NCBI GenBank assembly: GCA_002842985.1
Contig: PHEQ01000014.1
Span: forward strand, 21,684 to 85,683
Length of the DNA: 64,000 nucleotides
Origin: Alphaproteobacteria bacterium HGW-Alphaproteobacteria-1
Lineage (GTDB): Bacteria; Pseudomonadota; Alphaproteobacteria; Rhodobacterales; Rhodobacteraceae
Reading direction: 5' to 3'
The translations under genes were made by a program, and so were the position numbers. This document shows positions 34,600-43,026 of this stretch, piece after piece. The stretch's first letter is position 1, and each line of letters begins with the position of its first letter. The notes beneath the pieces were generated by a model. It saw only the letters and a list, made by a program, of their open reading frames with translations. It was not told where the DNA came from and ran no database searches.

Positions 34600-37485
34600 T
34601 TACGCTGGCATGATCTTGCAGAGAGTACACTTGGTCTCCTGCATCTGAGTGACCGAGTCGTAGCCATAGGTCTGGGCGGTGTTCGAGGCCTCACCCAGCA
34701 CATAGGGATCGGCACCGGCGGGATAGTTCTCGCGCAGGTCGCGCCCCTCGAAATGGCCGCCGAAGTGGAAGGGCATGAAGACCACACCCGACGCGACCCG
34801 TTCCGTGACCATGGCCTTGACCTTGACCTTGGCGCCTTCGGCACCCTCGACCCAGACCTGTGCGCCGTCCCGCACACCCAGATTATTGGCGTCGCGCGGG
34901 TTGATCTCGACGAACATGTCCTGCTGCAACTCGGCGAGCCACGGGTTGGACCGGGTCTCGTCGCCGCCGCCCTCGTATTCGACCAGTCGGCCGGAAGTGA
35001 GGATGATCGGATACTCTTTCGAGAAGTCGTTCTGCTGGATCGAGGCATACATGGTCGGCAGGCGCCAGAACTTGCGGTCCTCGTAGGTCGGATAATCCGC
35101 CACCAGATCACGACGATTCGTGTAGAGCGGTTCGCGATGCAGCGGCACCGGGTCGGGGAAGTTCCAGACCACCGTGCGCGCCTTGGCATTGCCGAAGGGG
35201 GCGCATTCGTGCTTGATCGCCACCCGCTGGATACCGCCCGAAAGGTCGGTCTTCCAGTTGGCCGCAGGCCCGCCCACCGCGTCGATTGCGGCGCGCTCTT
35301 CCGCGGTCAGGTCGGCATCCCATCCCAGATCCATCAGCATCTGCATGGTGAATTCCGGGTATCCGTCCTGGATCTCGGAGTTCGCCGAGTAGACACCTTC
35401 GGCCAGCAGGTTCTCGCCGTCACGCTCCACGCCAAAGCGCGCGCGGAAGGTCAGACCGCCCTCGGAGACCGGCTTGGACATGTCATAAAGGACATGCGTT
35501 CCGGGATGGTTCATCTCCGGCGTGCCCCAGCAGGGCCATGGCAGGCCATAGGTGTCCCCATCAGCCGGGCCACCCACCGCGCGCAACGTGGTCTTGTCGA
35601 ACGTGTGCTGGTTGGCCATGTGCAGCTTGAGCCGCTCGGGGCTCTGGCCGGTATAGCCAATGGTCCACATGCCGCGGTTGAACTCGCGGGTGATGTCCTC
35701 GACGTTCGGCTCGCCGTTCTCCTCGATGGCAATGTTGCGGAACATCCGGTCATGGAAGCCGAATTTCTCGGCAAAAAGCGCCATGATCTCGTGATCCACC
35801 TTGGATTCGAACAAGGGCTCCATGACCTTGTCGCGCCATTGCAGCGACCGGTTCGAGGCGGTGACGGAACCGCGCGTCTCGAATTGCGTCGTCGCAGGCA
35901 GCAGATACACGCCATCGGTGCGGTCGTTCATGACGGCAGAAACCGTCGGGAACGGATCGACCACGACCAGCATGTCGAGCTTTTCCATCGCGGTCTTCAT
36001 TTCCTTGCCGCGTGTCTGGCTGTTGGGCGCATGACCCCAGAGAACCATGGCCCTCACATTGTTGGGCTGGTCCATGTTCTCGGCATCCTCGAGCACGCCG
36101 TCAATCCAGCGCGACACGGGGATGCCCGTGAGGTTCATCATCTTCTTGTCACCATAGGCCGCGTCGTCGAACCGGGCCGTAAGCCAGTCCAGATCCTCTT
36201 CCCAGACGCGCGCCCAATGGGCCCAGGCCCCTTCCGCCAGACCGTAGTAGCCGGGCAGAGTATCCGCCAGAACGCCAAGATCGGTCGCGCCCTGAACGTT
36301 GTCATGGCCGCGGAAGATGTTGGCACCACCGCCTTCCACACCCATGTTGCCCAGGGCCAGTTGCAGGATGCAATAGGCGCGGGTGTTGTTGTTGCCATTG
36401 GTGTGCTGGGTGCCACCCATGCACCAGACCAGGGTTCCCGGACGATTGTTGGCCAGCGTACGCGCCACGCGGCGCAACTGGCTGCCGGGCGTGCCGGTGA
36501 CGCGCTCGACCTCTTCGGGCGTCCACTTCTTCACCTCGTCCTTGATCTGAGTCATCCCCCAGACACGGGTGCGGATGAATTCCTTGTCCTCCCAGCCATT
36601 CTCGAAGATGTGCCACAGGATACCCCAGATCAGCGCCACGTCGGTACCGGGCCGGAACCGCACATATTCATCTGCGTGGGCGGCGGTGCGGGTAAAGCGC
36701 GGGTCGCAGACGATCAGCGGCGCGTTGTTCTCTTCCTTGGCCTTGAGGATGTGCAGAAGCGACACCGGATGCGCCTCTGCCGGGTTCGACCCGATCAGGA
36801 ACATCGCCTTGGACTTGTGGATGTCGTTGTAGCTGTTGGTCATGGCGCCGTAGCCCCATGTATTCGCAACGCCCGCCACGGTGGTGGAGTGACAGATCCG
36901 CGCCTGATGGTCGACGTTGTTGGTGCCCCAGTAGGCCGCGAACTTGCGGAAGAGATAGGATTGTTCGTTATTGTGCTTGGCCGAGCCGAGCCAGTAGACA
37001 GAATCCGGGCCGCTTTCCTCGCGGATCTTCATCATGCCGTCGCCGATCTCGTTGATCGCCTGTTCCCAGCTGATGCGCTTCCACTCACCGCCCTCTTTCT
37101 TCATCGGATACTTGAGGCGGCGCTCGCCATGGGCGTGCTCGCGGACCGCGGCGCCCTTGGCACAATGCGAGCCAAGGTTGAACGGGCTGTCCCAGCCGGG
37201 CTCTTGCCCCGTCCAGACGCCGTTCTGCACCTCGGCGATGACGGTGCAGCCGACCGAGCAATGCGTGCAGACGGATTTCACGGTCTTGACCGCCTCGTTC
37301 GCCGCGCTCTGCGCGTTCGCACGGGTGACGGTGCCCCCCATGGCCCCCATCGCGGCAAGGCCACCGATCGCCAGACCACTGCCGCGCAGGAACGCGCGGC
37401 GGTCAACGGACCGACCACCGATGTCGGACAGGATACTTGTCCGCTGGGGGCGTCGCGCAACCCCGTTGGTCTTTTTCCTAAGCAT
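34600..37485 (-). CDS. fdhA: formate dehydrogenase catalytic subunit (molybdopterin, Tat-exported)
   Basis: The 961-residue protein oxidises formate to CO2 in the periplasm at a bis-molybdopterin guanine dinucleotide (Mo or W) site. It has a twin-arginine signal (DRRAFLRGSGLAIGG, about residues 28-42) and an N-terminal 4Fe-4S site (CTHCSVGC, then SHCAKGAAV). The catalytic residue is in ARICHSTTVAG, so it uses Cys, not selenocysteine, followed by the conserved His. C-terminal cofactor-binding segments include LTSGRLVEYEGGGDE. A strong GGGAGGAGAAAG ribosome-binding site precedes the start. It is the main gene of the operon that also holds fdhB, the cytochrome b gene and accessory genes. Confidence 0.96.
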   Translation of the reverse strand: MLRKKTNGVARRPQRTSILSDIGGRSVDRRAFLRGSGLAIGGLAAMGAMGGTVTRANAQSAANEAVKTVKSVCTHCSVGCTVIAEVQNGVWTGQEPGWDSPFNLGSHCAKGAAVREHAHGERRLKYPMKKEGGEWKRISWEQAINEIGDGMMKIREESGPDSVYWLGSAKHNNEQSYLFRKFAAYWGTNNVDHQARICHSTTVAGVANTWGYGAMTNSYNDIHKSKAMFLIGSNPAEAHPVSLLHILKAKEENNAPLIVCDPRFTRTAAHADEYVRFRPGTDVALIWGILWHIFENGWEDKEFIRTRVWGMTQIKDEVKKWTPEEVERVTGTPGSQLRRVARTLANNRPGTLVWCMGGTQHTNGNNNTRAYCILQLALGNMGVEGGGANIFRGHDNVQGATDLGVLADTLPGYYGLAEGAWAHWARVWEEDLDWLTARFDDAAYGDKKMMNLTGIPVSRWIDGVLEDAENMDQPNNVRAMVLWGHAPNSQTRGKEMKTAMEKLDMLVVVDPFPTVSAVMNDRTDGVYLLPATTQFETRGSVTASNRSLQWRDKVMEPLFESKVDHEIMALFAEKFGFHDRMFRNIAIEENGEPNVEDITREFNRGMWTIGYTGQSPERLKLHMANQHTFDKTTLRAVGGPADGDTYGLPWPCWGTPEMNHPGTHVLYDMSKPVSEGGLTFRARFGVERDGENLLAEGVYSANSEIQDGYPEFTMQMLMDLGWDADLTAEERAAIDAVGGPAANWKTDLSGGIQRVAIKHECAPFGNAKARTVVWNFPDPVPLHREPLYTNRRDLVADYPTYEDRKFWRLPTMYASIQQNDFSKEYPIILTSGRLVEYEGGGDETRSNPWLAELQQDMFVEINPRDANNLGVRDGAQVWVEGAEGAKVKVKAMVTERVASGVVFMPFHFGGHFEGRDLRENYPAGADPYVLGEASNTAQTYGYDSVTQMQETKCTLCKIMPA

Positions 37486-37590
37486 GTTTCTTTCTCCTCC
37501 CTTGGCCGCTCAAAGGCCGGGCATCATGACGAACCGCAGACGGTCGGGCCTAACGCAACCGGTCGCCAGCGGGTGTAACCACGTCCGGGT

Positions 37591-37782
37591 TCAGAACCGG
37601 GCGCTGTCGAAATAGGCGCGGGTATGCGCGGTGTCCTGCATCCGGTCGGATGCAAGATCAGGCTCGGCGGCCTCGGCACTCTGGCCGGAGACGGCCACGG
37701 CCACGGCGGCCATGGGCGCACCTGTCGCGGCGAGCCGGAGGAAATCGCGGCGGCTGGTGCCGTCCTCGGGTTTCCTGGTCAT
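37591..37782 (-). CDS. 63-residue Tat-signal protein of the formate dehydrogenase locus
   Basis: The tiny protein consists mostly of a twin-arginine signal (TSRRDFLRLAATGAP, about residues 9-23), a hydrophobic stretch and a short tail ending HTRAYFDSARF. Such mini Tat proteins sit between the TorD-like gene and fdhA in many proteobacterial formate dehydrogenase clusters (the FdhX type in Shewanella). They may bind the chaperone or cap the complex. The start overlaps the TorD-like gene stop (ATGA), supporting it as a real gene. Confidence 0.85.
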   Translation of the reverse strand: MTRKPEDGTSRRDFLRLAATGAPMAAVAVAVSGQSAEAAEPDLASDRMQDTAHTRAYFDSARF

Positions 37783-38468
37783 GGGGTTCTCCCCTCCTCT
37801 GGTTGTGGCGGCCTCGCACCGCCGGTTGCTGCGTGACCGGAGGCCCCGCTCATCCGAAAGCCCTCGGTCTCGATTTCCATGAACACCCGACCGACCGCGC
37901 CGACCGAGGCATAGAGAACCGACGACTGAGCCGCCTCCAAATCCGTGAAAAAATGGCCCGCCCAAGGGGCAACATGCTTGCCGAAGAAGGTTTTCTGATC
38001 GTCGAGACTGGCCGGAGTGCCGAAACGGCCCCGGATCAGGCCCGCCATCATCTCCAGCAGAGAGGCAATATTGTCCTCCGGCTCGTAGACATTGTCCGCC
38101 CGCCGCATCCCGCGCGCGGCCATGTCGCGCCGCAGGCTGGCCAGAGGCTTCTCGTTGAGAAAACCGGTGAGGTAATAGCTCGCATAGGGCAAAAGCTCGC
38201 CCCGCCCAAGCCCGATGAAGAGCGCGTTGAACTCGCGCTCCACGGCGCGTGGCGTGCTCACCGAGGCGACCCGTGCCAGCGCACTGACCGCCTGCCCCAT
38301 CTCGGTTGCGTCGCCGGTAAGGGCGGCGCATTTCTCCAGCATCCCGGCATCGGCTGGCCGCGCGAGAAGGGCGGCCAGAAAATCGTAGAGATCGGCGCGC
38401 AGACGGTCCTCCTCGGCAATCGCGGGCGCGGCGGACTGCTGGTCCATGAGGCTCTCCTGATTGGTCAT
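37779..38468 (-). CDS. TorD/DmsD-family molecular chaperone
   Basis: The 229-residue, all-helical protein matches the TorD family: RLRADLYDFLAALLARPAD near the N-terminus, and an EREFNALFIGLGRGELLPYASYYLTGFL segment typical of the Y-x-x-L-F-x-G region. Such chaperones bind the Tat signal of molybdoenzymes and delay export until the cofactor is inserted, presumably of FdhA here. It overlaps both neighbours by four bases. Confidence 0.9.
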   Translation of the reverse strand: MTNQESLMDQQSAAPAIAEEDRLRADLYDFLAALLARPADAGMLEKCAALTGDATEMGQAVSALARVASVSTPRAVEREFNALFIGLGRGELLPYASYYLTGFLNEKPLASLRRDMAARGMRRADNVYEPEDNIASLLEMMAGLIRGRFGTPASLDDQKTFFGKHVAPWAGHFFTDLEAAQSSVLYASVGAVGRVFMEIETEGFRMSGASGHAATGGARPPQPEEGRTP

Positions 38469-39100
38469 GCCGTGGCTCCGGCGCTGTGGGCAAAGGCAAA
38501 GCGCATCCGGCGGCGCGCCGACAGGGGAGGCTCCTCGGCCATTTCGGGTGCCTCTTCGGGGGCCGCGTCTGCGGGCGTCTCCCCGGACGGCGGAGCAGCG
38601 ACGGATCGGGTTTCGGGCGAAACCTCCTCGGTCTCGGCCATGGCCACCGGCTCTTCGCCGCCCTCATCCGGTACGGGATCCGCCGCTTCAGCCTCGGCCT
38701 GCCGCGCCATCTCCTGCACATGGGCAAGCATCCCCTTGCCCACCTGATAAGTGGTTTTCATGTCCACCATCACCATGGCGCTGTCGGTATAGTCGTCAGC
38801 GTAATCGACCAGCCCGTCGAGATTGGCCAGCGTCGGATTGCTGACCCAGAGCCGCCGCAGCGCGCGGCGGCGCAGCCGGTCGGGAACCGTCCTGGCCATG
38901 AAGGCGCGGAAATCGTCCCCAAGTCCCAGCGTGTCGGGATCAGGCAGGCCCAGTTCCCTGCACAGGTCCTCGTCGGTCTTCTCGGCCAGCGCCGCGTCGC
39001 AAGCCGCCTGTTCGGCCGCCTGCGCTGCGCGCAGCTCGGCCTCGGCCTCGGCCTCGACGCGCGCCTTGCGGCGCGACCAGAAATCACCCGTGCGGCTCAT
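38465..39100 (-). CDS. DUF3306 family protein
   Basis: The 211-residue protein has the DUF3306 start TGDFWSRRKARVEAEAEAE, a helical charged region, and the central motif VPDRLRRRALRRLWVSNPTLANLDGLVDYADDYTD. The tail is long, acidic and Ala/Pro/Glu-rich. DUF3306 genes occur almost always in formate dehydrogenase clusters beside DUF3305; their function is unknown and probably cytoplasmic assembly. Its ATG overlaps the DUF3305 stop, and its own stop overlaps the TorD-like start. Confidence 0.85.
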   Translation of the reverse strand: MSRTGDFWSRRKARVEAEAEAELRAAQAAEQAACDAALAEKTDEDLCRELGLPDPDTLGLGDDFRAFMARTVPDRLRRRALRRLWVSNPTLANLDGLVDYADDYTDSAMVMVDMKTTYQVGKGMLAHVQEMARQAEAEAADPVPDEGGEEPVAMAETEEVSPETRSVAAPPSGETPADAAPEEAPEMAEEPPLSARRRMRFAFAHSAGATA

Positions 39101-39678
39101 TGGAGCCGCACCTTGCGGGCGCGCGCCGGGGCGCGGTAGACATCCGCCGCCTGCGGGATGCGCGCATCGCCAATGCCGTCCTGCATCTCGCTCAGGTCCA
39201 TCCGGTCGCGCTGACGCTTCTTGAACGCTTCTTCGACATGATGTGCGGCGACGAAATCGCGGATCAGGGCCGCCAGGCCCTCGGGCATCGGCACCTTCTC
39301 CATGATTTCCTCGCTCGCATCGCAATATTCTTGCGCCTCGAAGGGCGAGGCCGTCACAAGTGTCACTTCATAGGGCATCTCGTCCGTGCCACGGTGCACG
39401 GGCCGCATGAGCACATACACCGAAGGCACCTGCGCGTTGAGCCCCTCCAGATAGGCCTCGGTCTGGGTGTGATGCAGATCGAGCGTGACGGTTGCGGCGT
39501 GATACTCGACCGCCTCGCCCTCGCGCCGCAGCTCGCGCCACTCCGCAGGCCCCGCGCCGGGCAGAACCGCAACCGGACGCCAGCACCACGCCTGCCAGCG
39601 CGTCACGCCGGGCGTCTTGCGCACAACGACGCCGATGGGCAGCAAAACCTGCTTGTCGGGTTGCTTGTCACTCGGCAT
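39097..39678 (-). CDS. DUF3305 family protein
   Basis: The 193-residue protein has the family start KQVLLPIGVVVRKTPGVTRWQAWCWRPVAVLPGA, a beta-rich middle (HAATVTLDLHHTQTEAYL) and a helical Lys/Arg-rich end. DUF3305 is a conserved companion of formate dehydrogenase operons; its function is unknown. It is the first gene of the minus-strand operon. I used the ATG at 39678; an in-frame GTG at 39744 would add a Lys-rich stretch of 22 residues. Confidence 0.82.
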   Translation of the reverse strand: MPSDKQPDKQVLLPIGVVVRKTPGVTRWQAWCWRPVAVLPGAGPAEWRELRREGEAVEYHAATVTLDLHHTQTEAYLEGLNAQVPSVYVLMRPVHRGTDEMPYEVTLVTASPFEAQEYCDASEEIMEKVPMPEGLAALIRDFVAAHHVEEAFKKRQRDRMDLSEMQDGIGDARIPQAADVYRAPARARKVRLQ

Positions 39679-40050
39679 GTCTTTCACGGCTGGCTTTTTC
39701 CCCTTGCTGGCCTTGGGCAGAGATTGGTCCAGTTTCCTGACCACGCAAAGTCATTTCTGTGTGCAATGGTCGACATGGCCCGATTGACGGACATTTTGAA
39801 CCATCTCACCCGACACGCTGGTCCATTCCAGACAAATTGACCGCGAACGCCTCGGAATGCTGCAACGCAGCGTTCCAAATGCCTGAAAACAAACAGAATC
39901 AATCAGGCTCTTGCGGCCCCCACCCTCACACCCGTTCCCGCACGACCGTGTTTCGAAATCCGGTTTACGGGCGCTGACAATTGTGTCTAAGCTTCGCCGC
40001 AAGCAACCCGAGCCGCACCCTTCCCGATACCGAAACAACCCGAGGGAACC
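39679..40050. promoter_or_regulatory. divergent control region of the formate dehydrogenase locus, with an inverted repeat
   Basis: This stretch of about 370 bases between the DUF3305 and polyferredoxin starts holds no convincing gene and must carry both promoters. It is less GC-rich than the flanks. At 39854-39876 lies GGAATGCTGC-AAC-GCAGCGTTCC, a 10-bp inverted repeat with one mismatch, a possible dimeric regulator site. The regulator is unknown; the NtrC-like protein of the operon is one candidate. GAGGGAACC just before 40051 is the polyferredoxin ribosome-binding site. Confidence 0.55.
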
Positions 40051-42006
40051 ATGCCCAAGCAGCTGATTTTATGTGATTGTTCCGGCTCTCAGAGCCTTGA
40101 CGCCAAGGCCCTCTCGGAGGCCACCGGCCTTACATGCTCGCGGCTGCATTCGGCGCTCTGCACCGCCGAGACGGACGCGGCGGCCAAGGCGATCGAAGCG
40201 GGCGAGGCAATTATATGCTGCGCGCAGGAGCAACGGACATTCGAAGAGATCGCGGCCGATCTGGGGGTGGATGCCCCCGCCTTTCTCGACCTGCGCGACC
40301 GGGCCGGATGGTCGGAAGACCCGGCCCCCAAACTGCCCAAACTGTCCGCGCTCGTGGCCGAGGCAACGCTGGCCTCGCGCCCCGACAAGACCCTCGACGT
40401 GATCTCGGAGGGGCTGTGCCTCATCATCGGAACCGCCGACAAGGCGCTTCCGGCGGCGGAGAAGCTCAGCCCCATGCTTGGCGTCACCGTCCTTTTGACC
40501 GATGAGGCAGGCCCGCCCGAGACCCGTGATTTCGACACGATCCGCGGTCGCATCGTGCGCGCCACCGGCGCGCTTGGCGGCTTCGCACTGGAAATCGATG
40601 CGCTGCAGGAGGTCAATCCGGGCGGGCGAGGCGCACTGCAATGGACGGCGCCGCGCGACGGCGGGCAGACGGGGTGCGATATCATTCTCGATCTGTCGGG
40701 TGGCACGCCGCTCTTTCCCGCCCCCGAAAAGCGCGAGGGCTATCTGCGCGCCGATCCCGGCAGTCTGCCCGCCACCGCGGACGCGATCCTTGCGGCCTCG
40801 CACCTCGTCGGCACCTTCGAGAAACCGCTTTACGTGGCGCTCGAGCCGCTGCTTTGCGCCCACTCCCGCGCCGAGCAGACCGGGTGCAGCAAATGCCTCG
40901 ATATCTGCCCGACCGGTGCGATCACGCCTGCGGGCGATCATGTCAGCATCGACCCGATGATCTGCGCGGGCTGTGGTGCCTGCGCCGCGCGCTGCCCCTC
41001 GGGCGCGATCAGCTATGATGCGCCACCGCCCGACATGATCTTTCGCCGCATCCAGACACTTGCCTCGGCCTATCGCCGCGCAGGCGGCAGCGCGCCGCGC
41101 CTTCTGGTGCATGATGCGGGCCATGGGGCCGAGATGATCCGCCTTGCCGCGCGCCACGGGCGCGGCCTGCCAGCCGATGTGATCCCGCTTGAGGTGTCGG
41201 CGCTGGCAGGCTTTGGCCATGCGGAAATCCTTGCCGCGCTTGCCTCGGGCTTTGCCGAGGTGTCGGTGTTGTTGTCGCCCACCGCGGAACGCGACGCGCC
41301 CGATCAGGAGATTCCGCTGGCGCAGGCGCTGGCGGGCGGGCACCCGGTGCGCCTTCTGGACCTCAACGACCCGGATGCGCTGTGCGACGCGCTCTATGAC
41401 CAGACGCCGCCGCCGCCCCTGCCCGCGCCGGTCCTGCCGATGGGCAGCCGCCGTCAGGTCGCGCGCCTTGCCGCGCGGGCGCTCAACCCCGAACTCGTCA
41501 CGCTCGACCTGCCCGCCGCCGCCCCCTATGGCGCGGTGCTGGTCGATCAGGGCGCCTGCACGCTATGTCTCTCGTGCGTGTCGCTCTGCCCGTCGGGTGC
41601 GCTGATGGACAACGAGGACCTGCCGCAACTGCGTTTTCAGGAGGATGCCTGCCTGCAATGCGGGATTTGCGCCACGATCTGCCCCGAAAAGGCGATCACG
41701 CTGGAGCCGCGCATGAACCTGAGCGACAGCGCGCTGACACAGATCGTGCTCAACGAGGAGGAGCCATTTGCCTGCGTCGAATGCGGTGTGCTCTTCGGGT
41801 CGAAATCGACGATCGAAAAGATCACCGAAAAACTTGCGGGCAAGCACGCGCTTTTCGCCACGTCAGAGGCCGCGCGCATGATCCAGATGTGCGAGAATTG
41901 CCGCATCAACGCGCAGTTCAACGCCGCCGACAACCCCTTTGCCATGGGCGAACGTCCGCGCGTGCGCACCACCGATGATTACCTGAGCAAGCGCAAGGAT
42001 CACTGA
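40051..42006 (+). CDS. 651-residue polyferredoxin of the formate dehydrogenase locus
   Basis: The protein has four ferredoxin-type 4Fe-4S motifs: CSKCLDICPTGAI (about residue 279), CAGCGACAARCPSGAI (304), CTLCLSCVSLCPSGAL (502) and CLQCGICATICPEKAI (533). Extra Cys pairs occur at CVEC (575) and CENC (614), with CDCSGS near the N-terminus. There is no signal peptide, so it is cytoplasmic. Proteins of this type accompany DUF3305/DUF3306 genes in formate dehydrogenase clusters. It probably supplies electrons or sulfur during enzyme maturation or links to soluble carriers. The start has a GAGGGAA site. Its stop overlaps the convergent cytochrome gene by seven bases. Confidence 0.85.
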   Translation: MPKQLILCDCSGSQSLDAKALSEATGLTCSRLHSALCTAETDAAAKAIEAGEAIICCAQEQRTFEEIAADLGVDAPAFLDLRDRAGWSEDPAPKLPKLSALVAEATLASRPDKTLDVISEGLCLIIGTADKALPAAEKLSPMLGVTVLLTDEAGPPETRDFDTIRGRIVRATGALGGFALEIDALQEVNPGGRGALQWTAPRDGGQTGCDIILDLSGGTPLFPAPEKREGYLRADPGSLPATADAILAASHLVGTFEKPLYVALEPLLCAHSRAEQTGCSKCLDICPTGAITPAGDHVSIDPMICAGCGACAARCPSGAISYDAPPPDMIFRRIQTLASAYRRAGGSAPRLLVHDAGHGAEMIRLAARHGRGLPADVIPLEVSALAGFGHAEILAALASGFAEVSVLLSPTAERDAPDQEIPLAQALAGGHPVRLLDLNDPDALCDALYDQTPPPPLPAPVLPMGSRRQVARLAARALNPELVTLDLPAAAPYGAVLVDQGACTLCLSCVSLCPSGALMDNEDLPQLRFQEDACLQCGICATICPEKAITLEPRMNLSDSALTQIVLNEEEPFACVECGVLFGSKSTIEKITEKLAGKHALFATSEAARMIQMCENCRINAQFNAADNPFAMGERPRVRTTDDYLSKRKDH

Positions 42007-42767
42007 ACTTGGATCGGGGCGCCCAGATCGGCAGGGGCCAGTCCCCCGACATAGGCGAGGATCGCCTCGATCTCGTCGGGGGAGACCTCGATGGGCACTA
42101 TGGCAGGCGGCAGATGTCCGGCGAAGGGCGCGGTGACGCCTGTGATCTGGGTAAAGGCCGGATGAGGCTTGAGCGCGTAGAAGCTCTGAAACCGGGCTTC
42201 CCAGTCGCCGAGAGTGCGCAGCACCGGAAAGGACGGGGTGGACCCGATGCCGCCGCGCCCCTCCGGCGCGATCACATGACAGCGCCCGCAATGCGCCTGC
42301 GCCACGCGCTGACCCTCGGCGGCGTCGCCGTCGTAGACGGCGCCGGTCTCTGGGGTCTCTTCGACCTCGGGCAGGGTGAAGGGGGCGACGCCTGCGACCT
42401 CGAAACCGGTGATCGTGCGCTGTCCGATCTCGGAGCCGAGCCAGTCGGCGAAGCGCCCGGCGCCGGGATGATCGTTCATGAGCTGCAACCGCCACGTCGC
42501 GCCCTTCCCGACAAAGACCGTGCGGCCCCGTTCCGGCCCGAGCGCCGCCTCGGCCTCGGCCCCGTCGGGCACGATCTCGATGCGCACCCCGGTCTTGAGC
42601 GAGAAGCGCGGCAGGATATATCCCATAAGACCGCTGTCTTGCAGTGCCTCGGGAGCGGCCAGCCGAAAGCGTTTGTCATCGGCCTGCGCCCCCCCCGGCC
42701 AGAGCGCCAGGAGGACAAGCGCAAGCCACTGGCATATCCGGGCAGGAGTTGGGATAAGGCGGTCCAT
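42000..42767 (-). CDS. cytochrome c with an N-terminal TupA-like (tungstate/molybdate-binding-like) domain
   Basis: The 255-residue exported protein has a signal peptide (ends GGAQA, about residue 29). The mature start RLAAPEALQDSGLMGYILPRF resembles the beginning of TupA-type anion-binding proteins, and GRFADWLGSEIGQRTI their end; the middle of a full TupA (over 100 residues) is missing. From about residue 145 there is a class I cytochrome c domain with haem motif CGRCH near 160. Its position facing the formate dehydrogenase genes suggests a role in electron transfer or metal handling. A GTG at 42794 is an alternative start; I prefer the ATG just before the signal peptide. Confidence 0.7.
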   Translation of the reverse strand: MDRLIPTPARICQWLALVLLALWPGGAQADDKRFRLAAPEALQDSGLMGYILPRFSLKTGVRIEIVPDGAEAEAALGPERGRTVFVGKGATWRLQLMNDHPGAGRFADWLGSEIGQRTITGFEVAGVAPFTLPEVEETPETGAVYDGDAAEGQRVAQAHCGRCHVIAPEGRGGIGSTPSFPVLRTLGDWEARFQSFYALKPHPAFTQITGVTAPFAGHLPPAIVPIEVSPDEIEAILAYVGGLAPADLGAPIQVQ

Positions 42768-42830
42768 GCCCAAGGTTAGAAACAGCCCCGCCACTGCGTC
42801 AAGCGCGGGTTACACGAAAGGGAGAAAATG

Positions 42831-43025
42831 ATGAGCGACGATTTCAACATGTCGATGCGCAAGTTCCTCAAGCAGGTGGGCGTCACCTCGCAGCAGGCCA
42901 TCGAGGAGGGGTTGCGCGCCAAGGGGGCGAGCGCGGGCCAGGAGTTCAAGGCCAAGGTGGTGCTGACCGTCGAGGGGCTGGACATCGAACACACCGTGAC
43001 CGGCACGATCAAGGGGCAGGACTGA
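42831..43025 (+). CDS. DUF6494-like small protein
   Basis: The 64-residue protein starts SDDFNMSMRKFLKQVGVTSQQAIEE and continues with a basic helix and a beta-hairpin (FKAKVVLTVEGLDIEHTVTGT). I believe this is the small family DUF6494, found beside Mrp/NBP35 genes in alphaproteobacteria. It has no signal or Cys. Two ATG codons are adjacent; the GGGAG site spacing favours the second (42831). It lies one base before the GTG of the Mrp gene, so the two are coupled. Confidence 0.7.
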   Translation: MSDDFNMSMRKFLKQVGVTSQQAIEEGLRAKGASAGQEFKAKVVLTVEGLDIEHTVTGTIKGQD

Positions 43026-43026
43026 C

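Noticed and set aside
32641..37578. A plus-strand open frame of 1645 codons opposite the formate dehydrogenase genes
   Set aside because: It is antisense to clearly real, conserved genes (cytochrome b subunit, fdhB, fdhA); its His/Arg/Gly-rich composition is the usual mirror of GC-rich codon use.
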